Shown here piece by piece: positions 18,950 to 25,478 of a stretch of 25,478 nt of DNA; position 1 is the first letter of the stretch; every line of letters begins with the position of its first letter. The translations under genes were made by a program, and so were the position numbers. Below the pieces are notes generated by a model that did not search any database, was not told the origin of the DNA, and worked only from the letters and a program-made list of their open reading frames with translations. This stretch comes from an uncultured Clostridia bacterium (GTDB lineage: Bacteria > Bacillota > Clostridia > Peptostreptococcales > Anaerovoracaceae). Where the stretch lies: NCBI GenBank assembly GCA_934277495.1, contig CAKQUI010000019.1, positions 1 to 25,478 on the forward strand. The letters are read 5' to 3'.

Positions 18950-20998
18950 TTATTTTACTGTATCGATCTTGCGCATAGTGAACCTGTCTGTCAGATACAG
19001 CAGACCCGGCAGTACGAACAGCACTATGGCAAGGGAGCAAAGGGATCCTCTGCCCAGGAATATACCGAGCTGTGCCAGCAGTCTGTGGGAGGATATGATC
19101 CCCATCAGAAAACCTACGACTGTAAGCGTTATTCCTGAGGTCAGCACAGATACTGTCGAGGAAGATACTGTTTTTATTATTGCGCCTTTCCTGTCTGTGG
19201 TTTTCCTGAAATCCTTGTACCTGTCAGCGAACAGTATCGCATAATCCACCGTCGCACCAAGCTGTATCGAGCTTATTATCAGGTATGCGATGTAAAAAAC
19301 TGTGCTGCCGCATATATATGGTACGGAAAGATTTATCCAGATAGCTGTTTCTATGGCTATAACCAGGATACACGGCATAACCAGCGATCTCATGGTGATC
19401 ACAAGTATGATGAAGACTGCTGCTATGGCTATAAGGTTGACACGCATCATATCTGCTGTGACCGTATCCATCAGGTCATATGTGGACACGCCCTCGCCGG
19501 CAAGCAGATATTCATCCGGGAAATATCCCTGCGCTGTTTTTCTTATCTCCTTTACAAGGCCGAATGTCTCGTCGCCTTCGTAAGGCACTGCTGCAGATAT
19601 CACCATACGGGTATATTTTTCTGAATCCAGCTGCGAACCTATCTGTGACGGCAGCACTTCATCCGGTATCTGCGTACCCACTGTGCCTGCATATGATATC
19701 ACTCCTGTCACATGCGACAGAGCTTCTATATCCTCTGCCAGCTGCTTCTGTGAAGCCCGGTCACCGTCTTTAGGTATCATCAGTACATATGTATCCTGTT
19801 CGCCGAAGACTTTGATGACTGCTTCACGGTCTGATCCCGCTTTTGTATCTGTCCCGAAAAGATGTGACGCTCCGTAATAAAAACTGTTGGAATTCGAAGC
19901 CATGAACGCCGGAACTATTGCGATGATGAATATACACACAGCCGGTATCATTATCTTCGTTATCAGACGTCCGAACTTTTCAAATGAAGGCAGTAACGGC
20001 TTGTGCCTGAACTTTTCTATCCATTTGTAAACGGACAGGATGAATACCGGCATGAAAACAAAAACTGTCACCAGACTGATGGCAACGCCTTTTGCAAGTG
20101 CAAGCCCAAGGTCCGGACCTATCCTGAAACGCATCAGGCAGAGTGCCAGGAAGCCTATCACAGTTGTCAGTCCACTGGCTGCTATGGAGGAGGTACTCTG
20201 GGTCAGAGCCATTACCATAGCTTTCTGCGGATCGGCTTCACGGCTGTGTACTTCCTGGAAGCGGTGCAGCAGGAACACTGAATAGTCCAGGGACACTGCC
20301 AGCTGCAGTATGCTGCCGGCTGCATTGGTAACGAATGATATCTCTCCGAATATGAGATTGCTGCCGGAATTTATGACGACTGCCAGACCGAGGCCTGCCA
20401 TAACTACCAGCGGCTCAGCCCATGATGTGGTGGTGATGGCAAGTACGAATATCGTGAAAAGCACTGCCAGTACGGCGATCTTAGGGATCTCCTTCACGGT
20501 CTGGTTCGTGGCGGCTGCCGTTGAAACTGCACTGCCTGTAAGATATCCCTTATCTCCCGTTATTTCTCTTATATCCGAAACTGCACTTATACGCTTGCTG
20601 TCTTCGATAGTCACTGTAAACAAAGCTTTGTCGTCTTTGTAATATTTGCTGGCGGTTTCATCGTCCATTATTTCCCGTGGCATCGTGATATCCGTCTGGT
20701 CGTCCAGCCACGTCACATCTGTGACGCCATCGACAGCCTCTATTTTTTTCTTGTAATCCAGCGCCTGTGATATCGTCACGTCATCCACCATTACTCTGGC
20801 GTTCGGTATATCGCCGCTGAACTGCGACTGCATCGTATCGAGAGCCACCGTCGAAGGACTCTCCTCAGGCAGATAGTCGTTCATGTCGTAATTCACTGCA
20901 ACGAACTGCTGACACACGCCGCATATCACCGCTGCCGCAAGGAACACTGTGATCACCAGCTTAGGGTGTCCCACTATCTTTTCGAAAATCTTTGCCAT
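18950..20998 (-). CDS. MMPL/RND family exporter
   Basis: This 682-residue protein has the two-fold RND plan. It has one N-terminal membrane helix (about residues 10-30), a first extracytoplasmic domain, a membrane bundle around residues 170-350, a second outside domain and a second bundle from about 500. Signature segments are LQLAVSLDYSVFLLHRFQE and IQLGATVDYAILFADRYKD, carrying the membrane aspartates of the proton path. It is of the single-gene Gram-positive MMPL/YdfJ type, likely exporting lipids or drugs. A GTG at 21007 lies inside the GAGGTG ribosome binding site, so I place the start at the ATG at 20998, eight bases after GAGG. It is divergent from a TetR regulator. Confidence 0.9.
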   Translation of the reverse strand: MAKIFEKIVGHPKLVITVFLAAAVICGVCQQFVAVNYDMNDYLPEESPSTVALDTMQSQFSGDIPNARVMVDDVTISQALDYKKKIEAVDGVTDVTWLDDQTDITMPREIMDDETASKYYKDDKALFTVTIEDSKRISAVSDIREITGDKGYLTGSAVSTAAATNQTVKEIPKIAVLAVLFTIFVLAITTTSWAEPLVVMAGLGLAVVINSGSNLIFGEISFVTNAAGSILQLAVSLDYSVFLLHRFQEVHSREADPQKAMVMALTQSTSSIAASGLTTVIGFLALCLMRFRIGPDLGLALAKGVAISLVTVFVFMPVFILSVYKWIEKFRHKPLLPSFEKFGRLITKIMIPAVCIFIIAIVPAFMASNSNSFYYGASHLFGTDTKAGSDREAVIKVFGEQDTYVLMIPKDGDRASQKQLAEDIEALSHVTGVISYAGTVGTQIPDEVLPSQIGSQLDSEKYTRMVISAAVPYEGDETFGLVKEIRKTAQGYFPDEYLLAGEGVSTYDLMDTVTADMMRVNLIAIAAVFIILVITMRSLVMPCILVIAIETAIWINLSVPYICGSTVFYIAYLIISSIQLGATVDYAILFADRYKDFRKTTDRKGAIIKTVSSSTVSVLTSGITLTVVGFLMGIISSHRLLAQLGIFLGRGSLCSLAIVLFVLPGLLYLTDRFTMRKIDTVK

Positions 20999-21100
20999 TT
21001 GCTTCACCTCGTTATCATAAAATCTTTTTTCGATCTTTCAGGAATCAGTATACTATCAGCTTTTTATGTAAAAAACGGTCAGATGCCCCTTTAGTGTAGA
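20999..21100 (-). promoter_or_regulatory. Candidate promoter region of the MMPL exporter
   Basis: On the minus strand TATACT (21047-21052) is a good -10 about 50 bp before the gene. The -35 is unclear: TTTTTT lies at 17 bp, and the better TTTACA lies at only 14 bp. A short dyad, TTTTTA-TG-TAAAAA (21061-21074), fills this spacer region. Confidence 0.38.
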
Positions 21101-21123
21101 AATTTGGACATTTGTCCCAAATT
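21101..21123. promoter_or_regulatory. Candidate TetR operator
   Basis: The core GGACA-TT-TGTCC (21106-21117) is a perfect 12-bp dyad. Flanking AATTT and AAATT extend it to a 23-bp near-palindrome with one extra C on the right side. It lies 2 bp upstream of the -35 element of the tetR promoter and about 50 bp from the exporter -10, the usual place for a divergent TetR operator. The GACA/TGTC half-sites resemble those of several TetR-family operators. Confidence 0.6.
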
Positions 21124-21125
21124 GT

Positions 21126-21154
21126 TTGCAATCCCAGCCACCAGGTTCTATAAT
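21126..21154 (+). promoter_or_regulatory. Promoter of tetR
   Basis: TTGCAA (21126-21131), 17 bp, and a perfect TATAAT (21149-21154). Transcription would start near 21161, leaving an unusually long leader of about 240 nt before the tetR ATG. Confidence 0.68.
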
Positions 21155-21179
21155 CTCATTAAAAGAACTCCCCCGCCAA

Positions 21180-21378
21180 AATCCCGCAGCCGATCTGCAT
21201 GGCAGGCTGGACAGCGTAGCCGAAGGCGTAGGAGTGAGCGCAGCGAACGTTGCCTTTCTGTCCAGAGAGCCAACGGCAATTCACTCGACAGAACGGACGG
21301 CAACGAGCGCAGTGAGTTGGCATGAGTACAGCGAACCACCCAAAATATCAACTAAATCCTGCCGGCTGTGACAGCCGG
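21180..21378 (+). other. GC-rich structured leader upstream of tetR
   Basis: The region contains several stems. CTGGACAG (21207-21214) pairs with CTGTCCAG (21258-21265) and encloses GCAGC-GAAC-GTTGC. GCCAAC (21269-21274) pairs with GTTGGC (21316-21321), enclosing TCAC/GTGA and TCG/CGA pairs. Finally, CCGGCTG-TGA-CAGCCGG (21362-21378) lies just before the ribosome binding site. Related motifs recur: GAGCGCAGCGAAC, GAGCGCAGTGAG and GTACAGCGAACC. Base composition is richer in G+C than the flanks. It may be a cis-acting RNA leader or a dispersed repeat inserted between promoter and gene; short open frames through it have no ribosome binding site. I do not recognise a known RNA family. Confidence 0.5.
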
Positions 21379-21400
21379 GTTATAACATGGAGGATAACAT

Positions 21401-21985
21401 ATGAAACAATACCAGAATTCTGTAAAAACTAAGCAGGCCCTTGCCGATGCCTTGAAAGAGCTGATGACAAAAAAACCTTTCAGCCGCATCACAGTAACTG
21501 ATATCGTAACTGCCTGCGGGTTCAACCGTAAAACATTCTACTATCATTTCGAAGATACTGTGGCATTGCTGCACTGGATGCTGGATCGTGAAGCCGTGGA
21601 CATCGCCAGAAACTACAGCATCGCAGGAGATTTGAAAAAAACCGTAGATTTCTCAATACGATATGTGCGTTCGAATTCACATATACTGAACTGTGCTTAT
21701 GACTCACTGGGCAGAGAAGGCATAAAGAGTTTTCTCTGCAGAGATTTTGTCGCTGTCGTGTTGTCATATATAGAAGGAAAAGAAAAGGAACTCCAGATCA
21801 GAGTTCCTGATGATTATAAAAAATTTCTGGGTAGAATGTATTCCGAAGCTATCGCCGGAACAATGATAAACCTGTTCACCGCTGAACAGAGTGCAGCAGA
21901 AGCCGCTGCAGCCGATGAAAAGACCATCGAATACCTCACCACCGCACTGGAATCCGCAGTACCCGCATCACTGCTGGGGATCTGA
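21401..21985 (+). CDS. TetR/AcrR family transcriptional regulator
   Basis: This 194-residue protein has the TetR helix-turn-helix at about residues 30-50 (ITVTDIVTACGFNRKTFYYH) after the usual first helix KTKQALADALKELMTKKPF. The all-helical C-terminal part (from about 55) is the ligand-binding and dimerisation domain, of the DhaS/TetR_C_7-like type judging by YVRSNSHILNCAY and MYSEAIAGTMINLF. GGAGG lies seven bases before the ATG. It is divergent from the MMPL exporter, with a dyad between them, so it probably represses the exporter and perhaps itself. Confidence 0.9.
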   Translation: MKQYQNSVKTKQALADALKELMTKKPFSRITVTDIVTACGFNRKTFYYHFEDTVALLHWMLDREAVDIARNYSIAGDLKKTVDFSIRYVRSNSHILNCAYDSLGREGIKSFLCRDFVAVVLSYIEGKEKELQIRVPDDYKKFLGRMYSEAIAGTMINLFTAEQSAAEAAAADEKTIEYLTTALESAVPASLLGI

Positions 21986-22028
21986 GACAGTCGGTTTTCC
22001 AGCTGAACAGGCACTGCCGATGTCCGAT

Positions 22029-22460
22029 GGGTCGTTTTTGGCTGGCTTTATCCGCTTTTCGTCCCTTTTGACCAAACTGACAGGGCAATCCCACGGCCGT
22101 TCCGGTCATCGGACTGGCCGTTGGGTCGTTTTCCATCATTTCCTGCTTGTTTTCGTCCCTTTTTGCAATGCTGCCGGAAGATTTCCTTGTCACAGCCCAT
22201 GGCGGCACACCCGAATGGGTCGTTCTAGCCCGGTTTTTTCTCATTTTCGTCCCTTTTGACCAGACCGCCAGGGCAATCCCACGGCCGTTCCGGTCATCGG
22301 ACTGGCCGTTGGGTCGTTTTCCATCATTTCCTGTATGTTTTCGTCCCTTTTTGCAGTGCTGCCGGAAGATTTCCTTGTCACAGCCCATGGAGACACACCT
22401 GAATGGGTCGTTCTAGCCTATATTTTTCTTATTTTCGTCCCTTTTGCCCAGACCGCCAGT
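22029..22460. repeat. Five-unit tandem array with exact 94-bp period
   Basis: The box GGGTCGTT occurs at 22029, 22123, 22217, 22311 and 22405, always 94 bp apart. Each is followed in fixed register (unit positions 28-41) by a T-run and CGTCCCTTTT. Units 1 and 3 share one type (A), and units 2 and 4 another (B, about 93% identical), so the array is A-B-A-B-A' with a 188-bp higher-order period; unit 5 decays after about 22460. GGGTCG and CGTCCC can pair with one T-T mismatch. A units also hold a hairpin (22093-22121, repeated at 22281-22309) with ACGGCC/GGCCGT and inner TCCG/CGGA. The period is not a multiple of three, so it is not coding. It lies between convergent tetR and pyrophosphatase genes; 21986-22028 shows nothing else. 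Confidence 0.93.
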
Positions 22461-22484
22461 TCTGCCCTCCCCGGCTGCCAGACG

Positions 22485-24155
22485 CTATTCCTTCGGATAT
22501 TCACCGAGTACTTCAACGAATTTAGGAAGGAACTGTTTCTTCCTGGAAACGATGTTTTTCAGCTGTATTTTCTCTGCGTCTTCCGGCACGTCGAAGGCCT
22601 GTCTTGCAAAGCTTTCCGAGCTGCTGCCGTAACACAGCAGTTCTGTACTTGTCTCTGCTATATCCGTCATCATAAGGAACATCATATCGAGCTCCTTTTC
22701 CTCTGCAATATCTTTCATTACAGGACGCACTTTGGCTTTGATATCCTCCAGCTCCCCCTGGTCCATGGAACTTATCTGACCAACGCCGAAAGAATACCCT
22801 TCGTTTGAGAACACCTTGAAATCCTGATAGCATATCTCCTGCGGAGTCTTTCCCTGGAGGTTGCTGCCGGCTTTGAACATACTGCCGGCAAGCTCCTTGA
22901 TATCTTCACCGGCGATATCTGCCAGGCGTTCGCAGGCTGCTCTGTCCAGGGCTGTGCATGTAGGCGATCTGAACATCAGTGTATCCGATATTATGGCAGC
23001 GGCCAGAAGACCGGCGATCCGGCGATCCGGCACTACACCCTTTTCATCGTACATCTGAAGGATTATAGTCGCTGTACAGCCTACAGGCTGGTTCCTGAAA
23101 TACACCGGTCCCAGCGTCTCGAAGCCGCCCAGTCTGTGGTGGTCGATTATCTCCAGCACGTCTGCTTTTTCTATGCCGTCCACAGCCTGATTCGTTTCGT
23201 TGTGGTCCACAAGAATGACTTTCTTGCGTCTTGTATTGAGCAGTCGACGTCTGGATATCAGACCTACATATTTGCCCTCTTCATCTATGACCGGGAAGTT
23301 GTGGAACCTGTTTGTCTTCATGATCTCTTCGATATCTTCAAGGGAAGCGTTCATGCCGAAAGTCAGCAAATTCTCATGAGTCATGAAAAAGCTGACAGGT
23401 ATACTCTGATTGATGAGTCTTGCTGTCGTAAACGTATCGTACGGAGTGTTTATTATTATACAGCCCCGTTCCATGGCCAGTTTTTTTATCGTCTTCGTCG
23501 GGGTCGAACCCTGACACATCACGAGACATTTCGCCCCCAGCTCTATGGCTGTGAAATGGGACTCGAACCTGTTGCCGACTATTACCAGATCCGACTCCTG
23601 TATCACTTCCTCCATCAGCTCAGGGCTGGATGCTGCGATCGTCACTTTGCCCTTGTCGAAAAACTCCGTTTCTCCTCCGCACAGTATCTGTCCGCTGAGC
23701 GTTTCCGCAATGCTGGCAAAGCTTGTCTTTGCATTGGCAAGCACGTGGCTGTCGCTTTCGTCCATGTAGGACTGCGCTATATCCGTTATGGAAATGATAC
23801 CTTCCAGCATTCCCTCCGACAGCACCGGCAGCGACCTGGATCCCTGCTCATCCATCAGATCCCACGCACGTTTTATTGAATCGCTGCTTTCCACGCCTCC
23901 TACGAGGTTCAGCTCCACATCGCAGATCTCCGGCTGCACCGTCCCGATATACTGCGGAGCCTCCACGCCGAAATGCTCCAGCACGTATTTTGTTTCCTCG
24001 TTGACACGCCCTGCTCTGTAAGCTATGTATTCTCTGCCAGGACAGCCTGTCTGCTGTTTCAGCTGTGCATATGCGATCGCTGAGCATATCGAATCCGTAT
24101 CCGGATTTTTATGTCCTGTGATATAAACTCTCTCTTTTGTTTTGTTCTCTTCCAT
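22485..24155 (-). CDS. ppaC: Manganese-dependent family II inorganic pyrophosphatase with CBS and DRTGG domains
   Basis: The 556-residue protein starts with a DHH-type phosphoesterase segment (ITGHKNPDTDS, metal ligands H15, D19, D21). It is interrupted by a first CBS motif (about 77-130), a DRTGG domain (about 140-245) and a second CBS motif (about 252-308). The catalytic core resumes with VDHNE (316-320) and the DHH motif (338-340), and ends in a DHHA2 domain with SRKKQ (537-541). It hydrolyses pyrophosphate; in characterised clostridial relatives the CBS pair binds adenine nucleotides. I place the start at the ATG at 24155 (MEENKTKERVYITGHKNPDT) by family fit, though its GGAG is close (two bases). 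The frame continues to 24269 but that part looks like leader. Confidence 0.94.
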   Translation of the reverse strand: MEENKTKERVYITGHKNPDTDSICSAIAYAQLKQQTGCPGREYIAYRAGRVNEETKYVLEHFGVEAPQYIGTVQPEICDVELNLVGGVESSDSIKRAWDLMDEQGSRSLPVLSEGMLEGIISITDIAQSYMDESDSHVLANAKTSFASIAETLSGQILCGGETEFFDKGKVTIAASSPELMEEVIQESDLVIVGNRFESHFTAIELGAKCLVMCQGSTPTKTIKKLAMERGCIIINTPYDTFTTARLINQSIPVSFFMTHENLLTFGMNASLEDIEEIMKTNRFHNFPVIDEEGKYVGLISRRRLLNTRRKKVILVDHNETNQAVDGIEKADVLEIIDHHRLGGFETLGPVYFRNQPVGCTATIILQMYDEKGVVPDRRIAGLLAAAIISDTLMFRSPTCTALDRAACERLADIAGEDIKELAGSMFKAGSNLQGKTPQEICYQDFKVFSNEGYSFGVGQISSMDQGELEDIKAKVRPVMKDIAEEKELDMMFLMMTDIAETSTELLCYGSSSESFARQAFDVPEDAEKIQLKNIVSRKKQFLPKFVEVLGEYPKE

Positions 24156-24320
24156 TGCTCCGTTCCCGTTATATATTCCTTGAATTCTGATACCTGCCCG
24201 TGCCCTGTGACCGCCGCACGGCCAGCACTGCATCTGCAGGTCATATGATGTGTGTCCCTGCAGCTCCATACTGCCTGTCAGACACCCTGGAAAACACTAT
24301 CGTTCCAGTCGTTAAAATAT

Positions 24321-24349
24321 ATTTTAGACGCACATCACAACCTTGTCAA
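24321..24349 (-). promoter_or_regulatory. Promoter of the pyrophosphatase gene
   Basis: On the minus strand a perfect TTGACA (24344-24349), 17-bp spacer and TAAAAT (24321-24326). Transcription would start near 24314, giving a leader of about 160 nt (24156-24314) that includes a possible CCGTGC/GCACGG stem. I see no known riboswitch in it. Confidence 0.75.
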
Positions 24350-24399
24350 TGCAATATGTATGCCATCTGATTTCCTGCCGCATATTCTCAAAAAAGCAC

Positions 24400-24443
24400 T
24401 TTACAAATCCCCTGCCATGTTTTATAATCATATCAATTTGATA
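24400..24443 (+). promoter_or_regulatory. Promoter of the CO dehydrogenase gene with dyad at the start site
   Basis: TTTACA (24400-24405), 17 bp, and a perfect TATAAT (24423-24428). The perfect dyad TATCAA-T-TTGATA (24431-24443) covers the expected start site near 24435, followed by a TGATAGG direct repeat with 9-bp spacing. The dyad position suggests repression. Its half-sites are in the opposite order to a CRP/FNR box. The remaining leader to 24516 shows only a six-codon open frame. Confidence 0.7.
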
Positions 24444-24516
24444 GGAATGATAGGTATGTGCGAAAACCAGCCTTAACGGTCGGCATCCCCGGCACGGGCT
24501 GATACAGGAGGATATT

Positions 24517-25478
24517 ATGAAGAAAATCTCGGACAGCGAACTCAGACAGTGGATCGATGAAAGCGGACACAGCCACGGACACGACCACAGCCACCACCAT
24601 CACCACGACGGTGATTTCCATGACTATACGAAAGCCGTGAACGAATACAGGAAGACTTTCCCCGACAAGCAGCAGGTCATAGAGCAGACTCCTGACCCTG
24701 CAGTCAGGGAGATGCTGCTGCATATGCAGGAGCTCGGCATCGAAACTACTTTCGACAGATTCGACCGGCAGCAGCCTCAGTGCACATTTGGCCTTGCAGG
24801 TATCTGCTGCCGCAACTGCTACATGGGGCCCTGCCGCATCACAAAAAAATGTACGAAGGGCGTATGCGGTGCCGACGCCGATGTGATAGTCGCCCGTAAC
24901 ATGCTCAGAGCAGTGGCTTCCGGAGCAGCTGCCCACGGTGCCAGAGGCAGGGAAAGCATGCTGGCTCTGAAAAAAGCCGCCGAAGGCAGCATCGATCTCC
25001 CCATCGAAGGCGAAGCAAAAATAAGAGCTGTCTGTCAGACATACGGCATCGACACCGAAGGGAAAACGCTTGAGCAGCTGGCCTCAGAAGTTGCTGACAT
25101 ACTTCTCGAAGACCTTTCCAGAACGGTTCCTGCACCTCACAGGACGCTGCAGGCATTCGCTCCGGCTGAACGAAAAAAAGTCTGGGAAGATCTCGGCATC
25201 CTGCCGGTGAGCGTCTACCATGAGGTTTTCGAAAGTCTCCACAGGACCAGCACCGGTACCGACGGCGACTGGAAAAACATCATGAAACAGTTCCTGCGTA
25301 CAGGCGTTGCCTTTGCATGGACCAGCTGTCTCGGCAGCTCCATCGCCATGGATTGTCTCTACGGCCTTCCTCAGCGCCGCCGCACCATGATGAACGTGGG
25401 TGCACTGAAAAAAGGCTGGGTGAACATCGCAGTCCACGGTCATTCGCCGCTGCTTGTCAGCGAGATCGTCCGCACCGG
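24517..25478 (+). CDS. cooS: Anaerobic Ni-CO dehydrogenase catalytic subunit, partial, with His-rich N-terminus
   Basis: The first 320 codons are present; the gene runs off the right edge. AGGAGG precedes the ATG by about five bases. After a basic-acidic start, residues 18-35 hold ten histidines in clusters (GHSHGHDHSHHHHHDGDFH). The iron-sulfur ligands follow: C89 and C97 (CX7C, D-cluster), then C98, C101, C106 and C117 (B-cluster), in QCTFGLAGICCRNCYMGPCR. The AVHGHSPLL segment near residue 306 carries the histidine region of the Ni-Fe C-cluster. The enzyme interconverts CO and CO2 using ferredoxin and works in the Wood-Ljungdahl pathway or alone. Partner genes (acs, cooF, cooC) may lie to the right, so its pathway cannot be told. 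The His tract may store or deliver nickel; that is inference. Confidence 0.95.
   Translation, partial: MKKISDSELRQWIDESGHSHGHDHSHHHHHDGDFHDYTKAVNEYRKTFPDKQQVIEQTPDPAVREMLLHMQELGIETTFDRFDRQQPQCTFGLAGICCRNCYMGPCRITKKCTKGVCGADADVIVARNMLRAVASGAAAHGARGRESMLALKKAAEGSIDLPIEGEAKIRAVCQTYGIDTEGKTLEQLASEVADILLEDLSRTVPAPHRTLQAFAPAERKKVWEDLGILPVSVYHEVFESLHRTSTGTDGDWKNIMKQFLRTGVAFAWTSCLGSSIAMDCLYGLPQRRRTMMNVGALKKGWVNIAVHGHSPLLVSEIVRT

Noticed and set aside
21086..21400. Insertion sequence or MITE remnant between the exporter and tetR genes
   Set aside because: I found no terminal inverted repeats with target duplication and no transposase fragment; the stems are internal. A dispersed repeat remains possible and is listed as a finding.
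21936..22388. A 150-codon open frame on the minus strand through the tandem array, and related plus-strand frames
   Set aside because: The 94-bp period is not a multiple of three, so repeats are read in shifting frames. There is no ribosome binding site, and the composition looks like translated repeat.
22029..22460. CRISPR array or integron attC sites
   Set aside because: Units are nearly continuous repeats with no unique spacers of constant size and no cas genes. The GTTGGGT core fits attC only at A-B junctions, and there are no cassette genes or integrase.
24433..24936. A 167-codon minus-strand frame opposite the CO dehydrogenase
   Set aside because: It is a shadow of the GC-rich cooS coding strand. 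The sense frame has clear cluster cysteines and a strong ribosome binding site.

Overview
The window looks like a chromosomal segment from an anaerobic Gram-positive bacterium of the class Clostridia. The evidence is strong AGGAGG-type ribosome binding sites, several GTG and TTG starts, a family II pyrophosphatase with regulatory CBS/DRTGG domains, a TM1266-family hydrogenase-associated small protein, a PadR-DUF1700-DUF4097 operon, and an anaerobic Ni-CO dehydrogenase. A placement near the Anaerovoracaceae/Eubacteriales is only a guess. I see no rRNA, tRNA, insertion sequence, prophage or CRISPR array.

Layout. (1) 1-3350: a DapB-like dehydrogenase, cut by the left edge, is divergent from a MerR/BmrR-type regulator. 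Between them lies a promoter with the 19-bp spacer and central dyad typical of MerR-activated promoters. A MATE efflux gene converges on merR and has a structured leader. (2) 3353-10450 (minus): a complete F1Fo ATP synthase operon, atpI-B-E-F-H-A-G-D-C. Its last gene overlaps a TM1266-family small regulator. The c subunit carries the Gln/Glu-Ser/Tyr pattern of Na+-binding rotor rings. (3) 10593-15378 (minus): a second MATE transporter, a TagO/WecA-type glycosyl-phosphate transferase, a dCMP deaminase, truA and a prepilin-peptidase-like A24 protease. (4) 15696-16600 (plus): an orphan receiver-HPt protein with a strong terminator. (5) 16696-18925 (minus): a PadR-DUF1700-DUF4097 operon with a consensus promoter overlapped by a dyad. 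(6) 18950-21985: an MMPL/RND exporter divergent from a TetR regulator. Their intergenic region holds a TetR-like dyad and a long GC-rich structured leader. (7) 21986-22484: a non-coding array of five 94-bp tandem units between the convergent tetR and pyrophosphatase genes. (8) 22485-24155 (minus): the CBS/DRTGG family II pyrophosphatase. (9) 24517-end (plus): the N-terminal part of an Ni-CO dehydrogenase with an unusual histidine-rich N-terminus.

How it fits together. The ATP synthase, pyrophosphatase and CO dehydrogenase are the energy core, and a Na+-coupled rotor would suit a CODH-using anaerobe; that link is inference. Four local regulators (MerR, PadR, TetR and the receiver-HPt protein) sit beside likely targets or stand alone. 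The observations most worth testing are the 94-bp array, the structured tetR leader, the hairpin leader of the first MATE gene, the Na+ signature of the c ring, and the His-rich CODH. None of them proves a new system from sequence alone.
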